This document shows, piece by piece, positions 48,185 to 57,660 of a stretch of DNA of 64,000 nucleotides. The DNA lies in contig NZ_JAMZDX010000001.1 of NCBI RefSeq assembly GCF_024172095.1, positions 90,001-154,000 of the forward strand, in the 5' to 3' direction. The notes under the pieces are model-generated. The model was not told where the DNA came from. It was given only the letters and a program-made list of their open reading frames with translations, and did no database searches. This DNA is from Kitasatospora cinereorecta. Its GTDB lineage: Bacteria > Actinomycetota > Actinomycetes > Streptomycetales > Streptomycetaceae. Position 1 is the stretch's first letter. Each line of letters starts with the position of its first letter. A program made the translations under genes and the position numbers.

Positions 48185-50224
48185 ATGGACGTCAAGCGAT
48201 ACTTCCGTGCGCCGATCATGTGGATCGTGCTGGCCGCCGTCGCCGTTGTTGTGCTGATGCAGGTCGTCTCGGACACCAGCGGATACAAGACGGTCGACAC
48301 CGGTCAGGTCATCAGCGCGATCGACAGCAACCAGGTGAAGTCGGCGCAGCTCACCACAGGTGACTCGAACCTCATCAAGATCCAGCTGCAGGACGGCCAG
48401 AAGCTCAAGGCCGGCAGCTCCGGCAAGGTGCCCTCGGGCACCAAGTTCCAGGCCTCCTACACGGGCGACCAGCAGGCGGCCGACCTCGCCAAGAACCTGC
48501 AGGACAAGTACCAGAGCGGCCAGATCCCCGACGGTTACACCGTCAGCCCCGAGAAGCAGTCGACCTTCGTCAGCCTGCTGCTGTCGATGCTGCCGATCGT
48601 GATCATCGTGCTGGTCTTCCTGTTCCTGATGAACCAGATGCAGGGTGGCGGCTCGCGGGTCATGCAGTTCGGCAAGTCCAAGGCCAAGCTGCTCACCAAG
48701 GACACCCCGAAGACCACCTTCGCCGATGTGGCCGGTGCGGACGAGGCGGTGGAGGAGCTCCACGAGATCAAGGAGTTCCTGCAGGAGCCGTCCAAGTTCC
48801 AGGCCGTCGGCGCCAAGATCCCCAAGGGCGTGCTGCTGTACGGCCCGCCCGGCACCGGCAAGACCCTGCTGGCGCGTGCCGTCGCCGGCGAGGCCGGGGT
48901 GCCGTTCTACTCGATCTCCGGTTCCGACTTCGTCGAGATGTTCGTCGGTGTCGGTGCCTCCCGGGTCCGCGACCTGTTCGAGCAGGCCAAGGCCAACGCC
49001 CCGGCGATCATCTTCGTCGACGAGATCGACGCCGTCGGCCGGCACCGCGGTGCGGGCCTCGGCGGCGGCCACGACGAGCGCGAGCAGACCCTCAACCAGC
49101 TGCTGGTCGAGATGGACGGCTTCGACGTCAAGGGCGGCGTCATCCTGATCGCCGCCACCAACCGCCCCGACATCCTGGACCCGGCGCTGCTGCGCCCGGG
49201 CCGGTTCGACCGGCAGATCGCCGTCGACCGCCCCGACCTCCAGGGCCGGCTGGACATCCTCAAGGTCCACCAGAAGGGCAAGCCGATCGCGCCCGACGTC
49301 GACCTGTCGGCCGTCGCCAAGCGCACCCCCGGCTTCACCGGTGCGGACCTGTCGAACGTCCTCAACGAGGCGGCGCTGCTGACCGCCCGTTCGGACCGCA
49401 AGCTGATCGACAACAACATGCTGGACGAGGCGATCGACCGCGTCGTGGCCGGTCCGCAGAAGCGCTCGCGGATCATGTCCGACAAGGAGAAGAAGATCAC
49501 CGCGTACCACGAGGGCGGTCACGCCCTGGTCGCGGCGGCCTGCAACTACTCCGACCCGGTGCACAAGATCACCATCCTGTCCCGCGGCCGCGCACTGGGC
49601 TACACCATGGTCCTGCCGGACGAGGACAAGTACTCGACCACCCGCAACGAGATGCTCGACCAGCTCGCCTACATGCTGGGCGGCCGGGCGGCGGAGGAAC
49701 TGGTCTTCCACGACCCGACCACCGGCGCCTCGAACGACATCGAGAAGGCCACCGCCACCGCGCGGGCCATGGTCACCCAGTACGGCATGAGCGAGCGCCT
49801 CGGCGCGATCAAGTTCGGCTCCGGCGACGCCGAGCCGTTCCTGGGCCGCGAGATGGCCCACCAGCGCGACTACTCCGAGGAGGTCGCCGGGCTGGTGGAC
49901 GAGGAGGTCAAGAAGCTCATCGAGACGGCGCACAACGAGGCCTGGGAGATCCTGGTCGAGAACCGCGACGTGCTCGACAACCTGGTGCTGGAGCTCCTCG
50001 AGAAGGAGACCCTGAACAAGGAGCAGATCGCCGAGGTCTTCGCCCCGGTGATCAAGCGTCCGACGCGTCCCGCGTGGACCGGTTCGGCCCGCCGCACCCC
50101 ATCCACCCGCCCGCCGGTGCAGTCCCCGAAGGAGCTGGCGCTGACCAACGGCGCCGCCGCCTCCGTCGAGGCCGGCCCGGTGGACATTGTGAAGCTCCCG
50201 CCGGAGTCCTCCTCCGAGAGCTGA
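48185..50224 (+). CDS. ftsH: ATP-dependent zinc metalloprotease FtsH
   Basis: A 679-residue membrane-bound AAA protease that degrades misfolded membrane proteins and regulators. Two membrane helices flank an external domain (about 11-28 and 124-144). AAA motifs are Walker A GPPGTGKT (about 219), Walker B IIFVDEID and the second region of homology [20 protein letters not shown]. The zinc site is HEGGH with His442. Start ATG 48185 gives the conserved beginning [11 protein letters not shown] 48149 in frame is an alternative. The C-terminal 60 residues are variable. No clear ribosome-binding site is close to the start. Confidence 0.96.
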   Translation: MDVKRYFRAPIMWIVLAAVAVVVLMQVVSDTSGYKTVDTGQVISAIDSNQVKSAQLTTGDSNLIKIQLQDGQKLKAGSSGKVPSGTKFQASYTGDQQAADLAKNLQDKYQSGQIPDGYTVSPEKQSTFVSLLLSMLPIVIIVLVFLFLMNQMQGGGSRVMQFGKSKAKLLTKDTPKTTFADVAGADEAVEELHEIKEFLQEPSKFQAVGAKIPKGVLLYGPPGTGKTLLARAVAGEAGVPFYSISGSDFVEMFVGVGASRVRDLFEQAKANAPAIIFVDEIDAVGRHRGAGLGGGHDEREQTLNQLLVEMDGFDVKGGVILIAATNRPDILDPALLRPGRFDRQIAVDRPDLQGRLDILKVHQKGKPIAPDVDLSAVAKRTPGFTGADLSNVLNEAALLTARSDRKLIDNNMLDEAIDRVVAGPQKRSRIMSDKEKKITAYHEGGHALVAAACNYSDPVHKITILSRGRALGYTMVLPDEDKYSTTRNEMLDQLAYMLGGRAAEELVFHDPTTGASNDIEKATATARAMVTQYGMSERLGAIKFGSGDAEPFLGREMAHQRDYSEEVAGLVDEEVKKLIETAHNEAWEILVENRDVLDNLVLELLEKETLNKEQIAEVFAPVIKRPTRPAWTGSARRTPSTRPPVQSPKELALTNGAAASVEAGPVDIVKLPPESSSES

Positions 50225-50330
50225 GCCGGTCACCGATCGGAATGGATGCCGCGTTTCCGGGGTTTGTACCCTGGAGGCGCGGCATCCGTGCTGTTCCCCC
50301 GTCCCACCCCAGTAAGCGAGCGAGGCGCGC

Positions 50331-50936
50331 ATGATCGACCCGGTGACTCTCGAGGGCGATTCCCCCATCGGGCACTTCGACCAGAAGCGTGCCGAGAACG
50401 CCGTCCGCGAGCTGCTGATCGCCGTGGGCGAGGACCCGGACCGCGAGGGGCTGCTGGAGACCCCGGCCCGGGTGGCGCGGGCGTACAAGGAGATATTCGC
50501 CGGGCTCTGGCAGGAGCCGGAGGACGTGCTGACCACCACCTTCGACCTCGGCCACGACGAGATGGTGCTGGTCAAGGACATCGAGGTGTTCTCCACCTGC
50601 GAGCACCACCTGGTGCCGTTCCAGGGCGTCGCCCACGTCGGCTACATCCCCTCCAGCAGCGGCAAGATCACCGGCCTGTCCAAGCTGGCCCGGCTGGTTG
50701 ACGTGTACGCGCGGCGGCCGCAGGTGCAGGAGCGGCTCACCAGCCAGGTCGCCGACTCGCTGATGCGGATCCTGGAGCCGCGGGGGGCGATCGTGGTGAT
50801 CGAGTGCGAGCACATGTGCATGTCGATGCGGGGCATCCGCAAGCCCGGCGCCAAGACGCTGACCTCCGCCGTCCGCGGGCAGCTCCGTGATCCCGCGACG
50901 CGGGCCGAGGCGATGAGCCTCATCATCGGGCGGTAA
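50331..50936 (+). CDS. folE: GTP cyclohydrolase I
   Basis: A 201-residue enzyme converting GTP to 7,8-dihydroneopterin triphosphate, the first step of folate synthesis. Zinc ligands are in [11 protein letters not shown] and [12 protein letters not shown]; other motifs are [18 protein letters not shown] and [12 protein letters not shown]. Length is standard for actinobacteria. It follows ftsH by about 100 bases. The rest of the folate genes start 3.5 kb downstream in the same direction, separated by an esterase and a MprF-like gene. Confidence 0.96.
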   Translation: MIDPVTLEGDSPIGHFDQKRAENAVRELLIAVGEDPDREGLLETPARVARAYKEIFAGLWQEPEDVLTTTFDLGHDEMVLVKDIEVFSTCEHHLVPFQGVAHVGYIPSSSGKITGLSKLARLVDVYARRPQVQERLTSQVADSLMRILEPRGAIVVIECEHMCMSMRGIRKPGAKTLTSAVRGQLRDPATRAEAMSLIIGR

Positions 50937-50948
50937 CCACCGGGGGCG

Positions 50949-52136
50949 TCAATCGCTACGGGGTTCGCGGTCCTGGGGTGGGGCGAGGTGATCGCTCATC
51001 CACTCCAGGGCCGCCGGCAGCTCGCGGCGCCAGGTCTCGAAGCTGTGGCCGCCGTCCGGCAGGAAGATCGAGTCGACCTGGAACTCGGGGTGGGCGTCGG
51101 CGACGGCCTTGGCGGTGGCGAGGAACTGCTGGGTGGCCGGGTAGTCGTCCTCGGTGCGGGTGGAGACCACCAGCAGGGAGGCCTTGGGCGGGGCCAGGTT
51201 GTGCAGCCGCCAGTTGAGGTCGGACTCGGCGGCGGCCTTGGCGTCGCCGCGGAACAGGTCGCCGTCGGTCCACCGGTCGTTGGGCACCTGGTAGTCGGCG
51301 TGCAGCCCGGCGGCGCTGGGGAAGGCGCCGGGGTTGCGCATCGACAGCCGCAGCGCGCAGCTGCCGCCGGTGGAGTAGCCGAGCACCCCCCAGGAGGCGG
51401 CGGACCGGCTGACCCGGTACGCGGAGCGCAGCGCGTTCGGCAGGTCCTTGGCGAACCAGGTCTCGGTGCGCGGGCCGCCCGGGACGTCCACGCACTCGGT
51501 GTTGCGCGGCGGGGCGACGGTGGGCCGGGCCATCACGATCACGGTGGGCGCCATCCGGCCGGAGCGCTGGAGGTCGGCGGCGGTCTGCGGCAGCCGTAGG
51601 CCCTCGACCAGGTGCAGGGAGGGGCCGGGGTAGCCGGCCAGGGCGAGGATCACCGGGAATCGTTCGCGGGCGTACCGGGGGATGAAGTACTCGGGCGGCA
51701 GGTAGACGAACACCTGGTCGGAGAGGCCGGACTCGGTGCCGGTGACCTTGACCGAGTCGACCCGGCCGACCTCCTCGGGCTTGCCCTGCGGCAGCAGGTC
51801 GCGGACGGTGTCCAGGCCGCCCTCGGTGGTGGGCTGCACCAGCTTCGCGGCGTCCGGGGCGGCGCCGGGGGCGCGGTCGCCGGCGGCCAGGGCGAGCGGG
51901 GTGCCGCCGGGGCGCAGCAGGTCGTTCCAGGACGTGTAGAAGCCGTACGTGTTGTTGACCGACAGCAGCAGGACGGCCAGGACCGAGAGCTGAGTGACCG
52001 CCAGCAGTCCGATCCGGCAGGAGATCGGGGCCACGGACTGGCGGGCGAGGCGGGGCCAGAGCCAGAGGGTGGCGGCGAGGGAGACGGCGGCCAGCGCGAT
52101 CAGCGTGTACACCAGCGTGTCGCTGGTCAGTTCCAT
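50949..52136 (-). CDS. Membrane-anchored esterase D/mycolyltransferase-like hydrolase
   Basis: A 395-residue protein with two N-terminal membrane helices (about 8-28 and 42-61) and an external alpha/beta hydrolase domain of the esterase D/antigen 85 type (PF00756). The nucleophile Ser lies in GVLGYSTGGSCALRLSM, and the histidine in LPDGGHSFETWRRELP. ETWFAKDLPNALRSAYRV resembles the region before the nucleophile elbow in antigen 85 proteins. Streptomycetes lack mycolates, so the substrate is unknown. It lies opposite to the folate genes; its end is 12 bases from the folE stop. Confidence 0.84.
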   Translation of the reverse strand: MELTSDTLVYTLIALAAVSLAATLWLWPRLARQSVAPISCRIGLLAVTQLSVLAVLLLSVNNTYGFYTSWNDLLRPGGTPLALAAGDRAPGAAPDAAKLVQPTTEGGLDTVRDLLPQGKPEEVGRVDSVKVTGTESGLSDQVFVYLPPEYFIPRYARERFPVILALAGYPGPSLHLVEGLRLPQTAADLQRSGRMAPTVIVMARPTVAPPRNTECVDVPGGPRTETWFAKDLPNALRSAYRVSRSAASWGVLGYSTGGSCALRLSMRNPGAFPSAAGLHADYQVPNDRWTDGDLFRGDAKAAAESDLNWRLHNLAPPKASLLVVSTRTEDDYPATQQFLATAKAVADAHPEFQVDSIFLPDGGHSFETWRRELPAALEWMSDHLAPPQDREPRSD

Positions 52137-52516
52137 GCCGTCGTCCTCCCTCGGACCGGGGCGGGCCAGGGTTCATCGTGCGCATCGCCGGTCCCGGCGG
52201 CCACCGGGGCTAGCCTGACCGGGCGTCGGAAGCCCGTGCGCACCGGGCGCTGTGCGTGTTGCAACCGAGGCCCTAGAATGCGGCGTCCACCGTGTGTAGC
52301 ACGCCGACTCCTGTCCCGTAGTGTCGGCGCGGCCGCGTCGGTTCCCTGCCACCCGTCCCCCGGCACCCGTACGGCCCTGGCGGCGCCCTCGTTTACCTTT
52401 CGATGGCGCTTGCTTGGCGTGCGGATTGCCATATCAAGGAATAGTCATGAAGGTCCATCACGGCTCCCCCGCGGGAGTGCCAGGACATGCCCACACTGGC
52501 CTTAGGCTGAGCTTCC
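52137..52516. other. 380-base intergenic region between the esterase and the MprF-like gene
   Basis: The region holds divergent promoters. TAGAAT at about 52273 is a good -10 candidate for the plus strand. A short reading frame at 52447-52539 has its own ribosome-binding site (listed separately). No other structure was recognised. Confidence 0.5.
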
Positions 52517-52539
52517 ATGAGCGTTCCCGTGTCCGCTGA
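52447..52539 (+). CDS. Possible histidine-rich uORF overlapping the MprF-like start
   Basis: A 30-residue frame beginning MKVHHGSPAGVPGHAHTG, with five histidines, preceded by AAGGA at a usable spacing. It overlaps the MprF-like gene by 23 bases in another frame, so its translation would influence initiation there. It could be chance; no family is recognised. Confidence 0.3.
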   Translation: MKVHHGSPAGVPGHAHTGLRLSFHERSRVR

Positions 52540-54358
52540 GTCGACGAACGAGCAGCACCCCCGCCGCCGGGGTCTGCAGACGCTTCGTACCCAAGCCGCC
52601 GCCGTACCCCGGGCCTGGCTGCCGGGCGCGGTCGGCTACGCCTGTCTCGCCATCGGCGTGATCGACATCATCTGTGCGATCTTCCCCAAGCTGCGGCTGA
52701 CGAAGATGCACACCTGGGCCGGACACCTGCCGGGCGGCACCACCACGCTGGCCGCCGCCGGCACCCTGATGGTCGGCATGCTGCTGGTGCTGCTCGCGCA
52801 CGCCCTGCGGCGGCGCAAGCAGCGGGCGTGGCGTGCCGTCTGCGTGCTGCTGCCGATCAGCGCCGTGCTGCACCTGGTGCGCTGGCACCAGGTCGGGCAG
52901 GCGGCGATCTCGCTCGCGCTGCTGGCGGTGATGCTGGTGCACCGCCGCGAGTTCTACGCCAAGGCCGACCCGCGCACCCGCTGGCGCGCGGTGGCCAACC
53001 TGCTGGTGCTCGGCACCGTCAGCGTGGGCCTCGGCCTGGTGATCGTCAGCGTCCGGTGGAAGGCCGAGATCGGCGACCCCAGCTTCTTCGAGCGCCTGCA
53101 GCACGTCGGCTACGGCCTGCTCGGCTTCGAGGGCCCGATCAAGTACACCTCCGAGCGGATCTCCGACCTGGTCGCGTACTCGCTCGGCGGCCTCGGGCTG
53201 GTCACCGCCCTCACCACCGCCTACCTGGCGCTGCGCCCGGAGAAGCCGGAGCCGGAGCTCACCCCCGAGGACGAGGTCAAGGTCCGCGACCTGCTCGCCC
53301 GGCACGGTGCCCGCGACTCGCTCGGCTACTTCGCGCTCCGCCGGGACAAGAGCGTGCTCTTCTCGCCGTCCGGCAAGGCGGCCATCTCCTACCGCGTCGT
53401 CTCCGGCGTGATGCTCGCCTCCGGCGACCCGGTCGGCGACGTCGAGGCGTGGCCCGGCGCGATCAAGGTCTTCATGGCGGAGGCCCGTGAGCACGCCTGG
53501 GTGCCCGCGGTGATGGGCTGCAGCGAGGTCGGCGGCGAGGTCTGGACCCGCGAGGCCGGGCTGGACGCCCTGGAACTCGGCGACGAGGCGATCGTCGACA
53601 CCACCACCTTCTCGCTCTCCGGCCGTGCCATGCGCAACGTCCGCCAGATGGTGAAGCGGATCGAGCGCAACGGCTACTCCTGCAAGGTCCGCCGGGTCGG
53701 CGACCTCACCCTGGAGGAGAAGCGGCAGATCGCCGACGCCGCCGCCCGCTGGCGCGGCACCGACACCGAGCGCGGCTTCTCGATGGCGCTCGGCCGCTTC
53801 GGCGACGTCGGCGACGACGAGTGCGTCGTGGTCACCGCCCACAAGGCGCCCGAGGAGGGCGCCGCCGACACCGGCGCGGACGACCTGAAGGCCGTACTGC
53901 ACTTCGTCCCGTGGGGCGCGGACGGCATCTCGCTGGAGCTGATGCGACGCGACCGGGAGGCCGACCCCGGCCTCAACGAGCTGCTCATCGTCGCCGCGCT
54001 GCAGGAGGTCGGCGCGCTCGGCGTCCGCCGGGTCTCGCTGAACTTCGCGATGTTCCGCTCCGCGCTGGCGCGCGGCGAACGGATCGGCGCGGGACCGGTG
54101 CTGCGCGCCTGGCGCGGGCTGCTGGTCTTCCTCTCGCGCTGGTTCCAGATCGAGTCGCTTTACAAGTTCAACGCGAAGTTCCAGCCGGAGTGGGAGCCGC
54201 GGTTCCTGGTCTACCCGGCCACCCGCGACCTCCCGCGGATCGGCTTCGCCGCGATGCAGGCGGAGGCGTTCATCACGCTGGGCATGCCGCGGTTCGGGCG
54301 CAAGCGGCAGCGGCAGGGGCTGATGCCGGACGCTGCGACGCTCGATCGCGCGGCCTAG
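52517..54358 (+). CDS. MprF-like membrane protein with DUF2156 lysyl-phosphatidylglycerol transferase domain
   Basis: A 613-residue protein. The N-terminal third has six or seven membrane helices (about 35-57, 76-95, 107-122, 128-142, 157-178, 225-240). The soluble C-terminal domain (about 250-595) is the DUF2156/GNAT-like domain of MprF and LysX, with GYFALRRDKSVLFSPSGKAA, SGVMLASGDPVGD, GRAMRNVRQMVKRIERNGY, RGFSMALGRFGD and a late SLYKFNAKFQPEWEPRF motif. Unlike mycobacterial LysX it has no lysyl-tRNA synthetase domain. The family adds amino acids to phosphatidylglycerol, changing surface charge; the amino acid used cannot be read from sequence. Confidence 0.88.
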   Translation: MSVPVSAESTNEQHPRRRGLQTLRTQAAAVPRAWLPGAVGYACLAIGVIDIICAIFPKLRLTKMHTWAGHLPGGTTTLAAAGTLMVGMLLVLLAHALRRRKQRAWRAVCVLLPISAVLHLVRWHQVGQAAISLALLAVMLVHRREFYAKADPRTRWRAVANLLVLGTVSVGLGLVIVSVRWKAEIGDPSFFERLQHVGYGLLGFEGPIKYTSERISDLVAYSLGGLGLVTALTTAYLALRPEKPEPELTPEDEVKVRDLLARHGARDSLGYFALRRDKSVLFSPSGKAAISYRVVSGVMLASGDPVGDVEAWPGAIKVFMAEAREHAWVPAVMGCSEVGGEVWTREAGLDALELGDEAIVDTTTFSLSGRAMRNVRQMVKRIERNGYSCKVRRVGDLTLEEKRQIADAAARWRGTDTERGFSMALGRFGDVGDDECVVVTAHKAPEEGAADTGADDLKAVLHFVPWGADGISLELMRRDREADPGLNELLIVAALQEVGALGVRRVSLNFAMFRSALARGERIGAGPVLRAWRGLLVFLSRWFQIESLYKFNAKFQPEWEPRFLVYPATRDLPRIGFAAMQAEAFITLGMPRFGRKRQRQGLMPDAATLDRAA

Positions 54359-54367
54359 GTTCTCTCG

Positions 54368-54440
54368 GGGGCGCGGGGAACTGCGCGACCAGCCGACAGC
54401 TCGAGTGAGCGATGGCTGGGCGCGCAGTTCCCCGCGCCCC
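54368..54440. repeat. Long palindromic intergenic repeat (copy 1)
   Basis: A perfect 20-bp inverted repeat (54368-54387 with 54421-54440, arms GGGGCGCGGGGAACTGCGCG) encloses a second short stem (CCAGCC at 54389-54394 with GGCTGG at 54414-54419). It starts ten bases after the MprF-like stop and ends 25 bases before folP. The same arm sequence appears at 62661-62770. Such elements are scattered between genes in streptomycete genomes as I recall; here it can also serve as a terminator. Confidence 0.85.
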
Positions 54441-54465
54441 TGTTTGCTCGCCCGATAATGAGTGC

Positions 54466-55323
54466 ATGAGTTCTTCCCTGCCTGGCCTGCCGACCCTCGA
54501 CCGCTGTGCCGTGATGGGGGTGGTGAACGTCACGCCCGACTCGTTCTCGGACGGCGGGATGTGGCTGGACCCGGCGAAGGCGGTCGCGCACGGGCTGGAC
54601 CTCACGGCGCGCGGCGCCGACCTGGTCGACGTCGGCGGGGAGTCCACCCGGCCGGGGGCGCAGCGGGTCACCGAGGAGGAGGAGCTGCGCCGGGTGATCC
54701 CGGTGGTCCGGGAGCTCGCCGCCGCCGGGGTGACGGTGTCGGTGGACACCATGCGCGCCGCAGTCGCGGAGCAGGCGGTCGCGGCCGGCGCCCGGCTGGT
54801 CAACGACGTCTCCGGCGGCCTGGCCGACCCGGCGATGGCCGAGGTGGTGGCCGCCACCGGCGCGCCGTTCGTGGTGATGCACTGGCGCGGCCAGTCCGCC
54901 GACATGGACAGCCTCGCGGTCTACGGGGACGTGGTCGCCGACGTGGTCGCCGAGCTCACCGACCGGATGACCGCGCTGCTGGCGGCCGGGGTCAAGGAGG
55001 AACAGCTGATCCTCGACCCGGGCCTGGGCTTCGCCAAGACCAGCGAGCACAACTGGGCCCTGCTCGGCCGCCTGGACGCGCTGACCGCGCTGGGCCGTCC
55101 GGTCCTGGTGGCGGCTTCGCGCAAGCGCTTCCTGGGTACGCTGCTCGCCAACCCGGAAACCGGGGAGCTGCGCCCGGCCCGGCAGCGCGACGACGCCACG
55201 GCGGCGGTCTCGGTGCTCTCGGCCCGGGCCGGCGCCTGGGCCGTCCGGGTGCACGACGTGGCCGGCACGGCGGACGCCGTCCGGGTTGTCGCGGCCTGGC
55301 AGCGGGCCGCACAGAGGGGGTAG
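54466..55323 (+). CDS. folP: Dihydropteroate synthase
   Basis: A 285-residue TIM-barrel enzyme that joins p-aminobenzoate to dihydropterin pyrophosphate. The signatures are MGVVNVTPDSFSDGG (about 16-30), DVGGESTRPGAQRV, DTMRAAVAEQAVAAGA, LVNDVSGG and LILDPGLGFAKT. The end AARKRF/AASRKRFLGT pattern is present as VAASRKRFLGTLL. GATAAT at 54454-54459 ends seven bases before ATG, suggesting a leaderless message starting just after the palindrome. It leads the block folP-NTF2-folB-folK-DUF3180. Confidence 0.95.
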   Translation: MSSSLPGLPTLDRCAVMGVVNVTPDSFSDGGMWLDPAKAVAHGLDLTARGADLVDVGGESTRPGAQRVTEEEELRRVIPVVRELAAAGVTVSVDTMRAAVAEQAVAAGARLVNDVSGGLADPAMAEVVAATGAPFVVMHWRGQSADMDSLAVYGDVVADVVAELTDRMTALLAAGVKEEQLILDPGLGFAKTSEHNWALLGRLDALTALGRPVLVAASRKRFLGTLLANPETGELRPARQRDDATAAVSVLSARAGAWAVRVHDVAGTADAVRVVAAWQRAAQRG

Positions 55324-55326
55324 GGC

Positions 55327-55821
55327 GTGGCAGAGGCAGTCAGCGGCAACGACCGGGCGGCCGGAGCGGAGACGGACCGCGAGGCCGTCGCGGCGGCCAA
55401 CCGGGCCCTCTACGAGGCACTGGAGAACGGCGACCTGGAGGCGGTCGAGGCGATCTGGCTCGGCCCCGGCGAGGCCGACGACAAGGGCGGGGTGGTCTGC
55501 GTCCATCCGGGCTGGCCGGTGCTGCGCGGCCGGGCCCAGGTCACCCGCTCGTACATGCTGATCATGGCCAACACCGAGTACATCCAGTTCTTCCTCACCG
55601 ATGTCGAGGTCGAGGTGCACGGGGATGTGGCGCTGGTCACCTGTACGGAGAACATCCTGTCCGGCGGCGAGCCGGAGGAGGAGGGCGAGCTGGGACCGCT
55701 GGTCGGCGGCAAGGTGGTCGCCAGCAACCTGTTCCGCCGCACCTCGCAGGGGTGGAAGCTGTGGTCGCACCACGGCTCGCCGGTGCTGACCAGCGGTGAC
55801 GACGAGGACGACGACGAGTGA
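55327..55821 (+). CDS. NTF2-like (SnoaL/ketosteroid isomerase-fold) protein
   Basis: A 164-residue protein with an NTF2-like fold: N-terminal helices (AVAAANRALYEALENGDLEA), then VVCVHPGWPVLRGRAQVTRS and strands including EVEVHGDVALVTCTENIL and NLFRRTSQGWKLWSHHGSPV. It ends in an acidic tail. The GTG start is three bases after the folP stop, so the two are coupled. Members of this group sit inside actinobacterial fol operons; their function is unknown, perhaps linked to pterin chemistry. Confidence 0.86.
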   Translation: MAEAVSGNDRAAGAETDREAVAAANRALYEALENGDLEAVEAIWLGPGEADDKGGVVCVHPGWPVLRGRAQVTRSYMLIMANTEYIQFFLTDVEVEVHGDVALVTCTENILSGGEPEEEGELGPLVGGKVVASNLFRRTSQGWKLWSHHGSPVLTSGDDEDDDE

Positions 55822-55974
55822 CGTCAAGTGCCGAATCGGCGTGCGTCCGGGCCGCCGCGGTCGGGTAGGCGGTCTGGCGGTGTCCGTGACCGCGGGTAGA
55901 TTCGAGGGGCGGCGGGCACCGGAGCCCGCCCTTCACCCTGCCCGAACGCGGGCGGGGGACGTCTTCTGGGAGCA

Positions 55975-56346
55975 GTGATTCGTTTGCTGGACCGCGTCGC
56001 CCTGAAGGGTCTGCGAGCCCGGGGCCACCACGGCGTCTTCGAGCGCGAGCGCATCGAGGGTCAGACCTTCGTGGTCGACCTGGTGCTCCACCTCGACACC
56101 CGGCCGGCCGCCGCGGGTGACGACCTCACCCGCACGGCGCACTACGGGATCATCGCCGAGGAGGTCACCGCGGTCATCGCCGGCGACCCGGTCGACCTGA
56201 TCGAGACCCTGGCCCAGCGGATCGCCGACCAGTGCCTCAAGCACGAGGTGGTCGAGGAGGTCGAGGTCACCGTGCACAAGCCGGACGCCCCGATCACCGT
56301 CCCGTTCGACGACGTCACCATCACCATTCACCGGGGGCGCGCCTGA
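55975..56346 (+). CDS. folB: Dihydroneopterin aldolase
   Basis: A 123-residue enzyme that splits dihydroneopterin to 6-hydroxymethyl-dihydropterin. The family signature RARGHHGVFERERIEGQTFV and the later KPDAPITVPFDDVTITI are clear. The catalytic Lys lies in VTVHKPDAP. The start is uncertain: GTG 55975 is close to GGGAG, while TTG 55984 has better spacing; both give the conserved DRVALKGLRA. It belongs to the fol block and precedes folK by 72 bases. Confidence 0.93.
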   Translation: MIRLLDRVALKGLRARGHHGVFERERIEGQTFVVDLVLHLDTRPAAAGDDLTRTAHYGIIAEEVTAVIAGDPVDLIETLAQRIADQCLKHEVVEEVEVTVHKPDAPITVPFDDVTITIHRGRA

Positions 56347-56418
56347 CCGCGCCGCGCGCGGCGCGCCTGCCGCGCCCACGGCGCAGCCGCTCCCGGAGCC
56401 CCGAGCAGAGGGAATCCC

Positions 56419-57018
56419 ATGGCAACCAGTGACCCGACCGCCTCGCCGACCACGTTCGACCTGGAGCGCCGGGTGGACAGTGCCGAATCCACCCTGCACA
56501 CCACCCGCCGCGCCGTGGTGGCCCTCGGCAGCAACCTCGGCAACCGCCTGGAGACCCTCCAGGGCGCCGTGGACGCGTTGGAGGACACCCCCGGCGTCAA
56601 GGTGACCGCCGTCTCCGCCGTCTACGAGACGGACGCCGTCGGCGGGCCCGCCGACCAGCCCAGCTACTTCAACGCTGTCGCCGTGCTGCGCACCTCGCTG
56701 CCGCCGGTCGACCTGCTGGACCGCGCCAACGCGGTCGAGCAGGCCTTCGGCCGGGTCCGCGAGGTGCACTGGGGCCCGCGCACCCTGGACGTCGACATCC
56801 TCGACTACGAGGACGTCACCAGCGACGACCCGCACCTGTCGCTGCCCCACCCGCGCGCCCACGAGCGGGCCTTCGTGCTCGCCCCGTGGCTGGACGCCGA
56901 CCCCACCGCGCAGGTGCCCGGCCACGGGCCGGTCGACGCCCTGCTCCGCGGGCTGGGCGGCGAGGAGGGACAGGGCGTACGCCGGCGCGCGGACGTCCAG
57001 CTGCGACTGCCCGAGTAG
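56419..57018 (+). CDS. folK: 2-amino-4-hydroxy-6-hydroxymethyldihydropteridine diphosphokinase
   Basis: A 199-residue HPPK that transfers pyrophosphate from ATP to the pterin. Signatures are VVALGSNLGNRLETLQGAVD (about 34-53), NAVAVLRTSL and the HPPK motif WGPRTLDVDILDYEDV (about 115-130), followed by LPHPRAHERAFVLAPW. A 30-residue N-terminal extension (DPTASPTTFDLERRVDSAES) is longer than in E. coli. AGAGGGA precedes the ATG. DUF3180 follows. Confidence 0.95.
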   Translation: MATSDPTASPTTFDLERRVDSAESTLHTTRRAVVALGSNLGNRLETLQGAVDALEDTPGVKVTAVSAVYETDAVGGPADQPSYFNAVAVLRTSLPPVDLLDRANAVEQAFGRVREVHWGPRTLDVDILDYEDVTSDDPHLSLPHPRAHERAFVLAPWLDADPTAQVPGHGPVDALLRGLGGEEGQGVRRRADVQLRLPE

Positions 57019-57137
57019 GACCACGGCGTGGAGGGGAACTTCGTGGGCGGCACGGCCGTACCAGAGTGGGGGTGGGACCTGGCCGGTAGGTTGGCCTGGT
57101 TCCAGCCGTCGTGTCCCTCGGGAAGGACCTCGTCCGC

Positions 57138-57635
57138 GTGAAGCCGATCCGTCTCCGTCTGCTGCTGGGTATCACCACGGTGGCCGGAGTGCTGTCCTGG
57201 GCCGGTACCAAGCTGTGGGACTCGCTGGGCACGCTGCCCGGCGTGCCCTCGTTCGCACCGATCGTGCTCGCCGCGATCGCGGTGGTACTGCTGGCCGTCG
57301 CGCTGTCGCTGCGGACCCGGCTCAAGGCGGTCCGGGAACGGCAGCCCGGGGCCAAGCGGGTCGACCCGCTGGTCGCCGCCCGCGCCCTGGTCCTGGCCCA
57401 GGCGAGCGCCCTGGTCTCCGCGGTGGTGACCGGGATCTACGCCGGTACGGGCGTCTTCCTGCTCGGCCAGCTCGACGTCTCGGCCCGGCGGGACCAGGCG
57501 ATCACCGCCGGGCTCGCCGTCCTCGCCGGGGCGGCGGTGATGGCCATCGGGCTGTGGATCCAGCACATCTGCAAGCTGCCCGAGGACCACGACGACCCCA
57601 ACCACCCGCGGGGGGCGGCGCCCACCGCGCGCTGA
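57138..57635 (+). CDS. DUF3180 membrane protein
   Basis: A 165-residue protein with four membrane segments (about 6-24, 39-57, 83-107, 124-145), of the DUF3180 family (PF11377), found after folK throughout actinobacteria. The function is unknown. GTG 57138 is chosen because GGAAGGA lies about ten bases upstream and the protein begins KPIRLRLLLGIT as in relatives. The conserved link between the helices includes RRDQAITAGLAVLAGA. The C-terminus is polar and variable. Confidence 0.85.
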   Translation: MKPIRLRLLLGITTVAGVLSWAGTKLWDSLGTLPGVPSFAPIVLAAIAVVLLAVALSLRTRLKAVRERQPGAKRVDPLVAARALVLAQASALVSAVVTGIYAGTGVFLLGQLDVSARRDQAITAGLAVLAGAAVMAIGLWIQHICKLPEDHDDPNHPRGAAPTAR

Positions 57636-57660
57636 CCCGCGGGGCTCGGTGGAGCCGGGG

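Noticed and set aside
47918-50596. An 892-codon open frame on the minus strand opposite ftsH
   Set aside because: It mirrors ftsH codons; no protein-like motif is seen, and long antisense frames are expected at this GC content.
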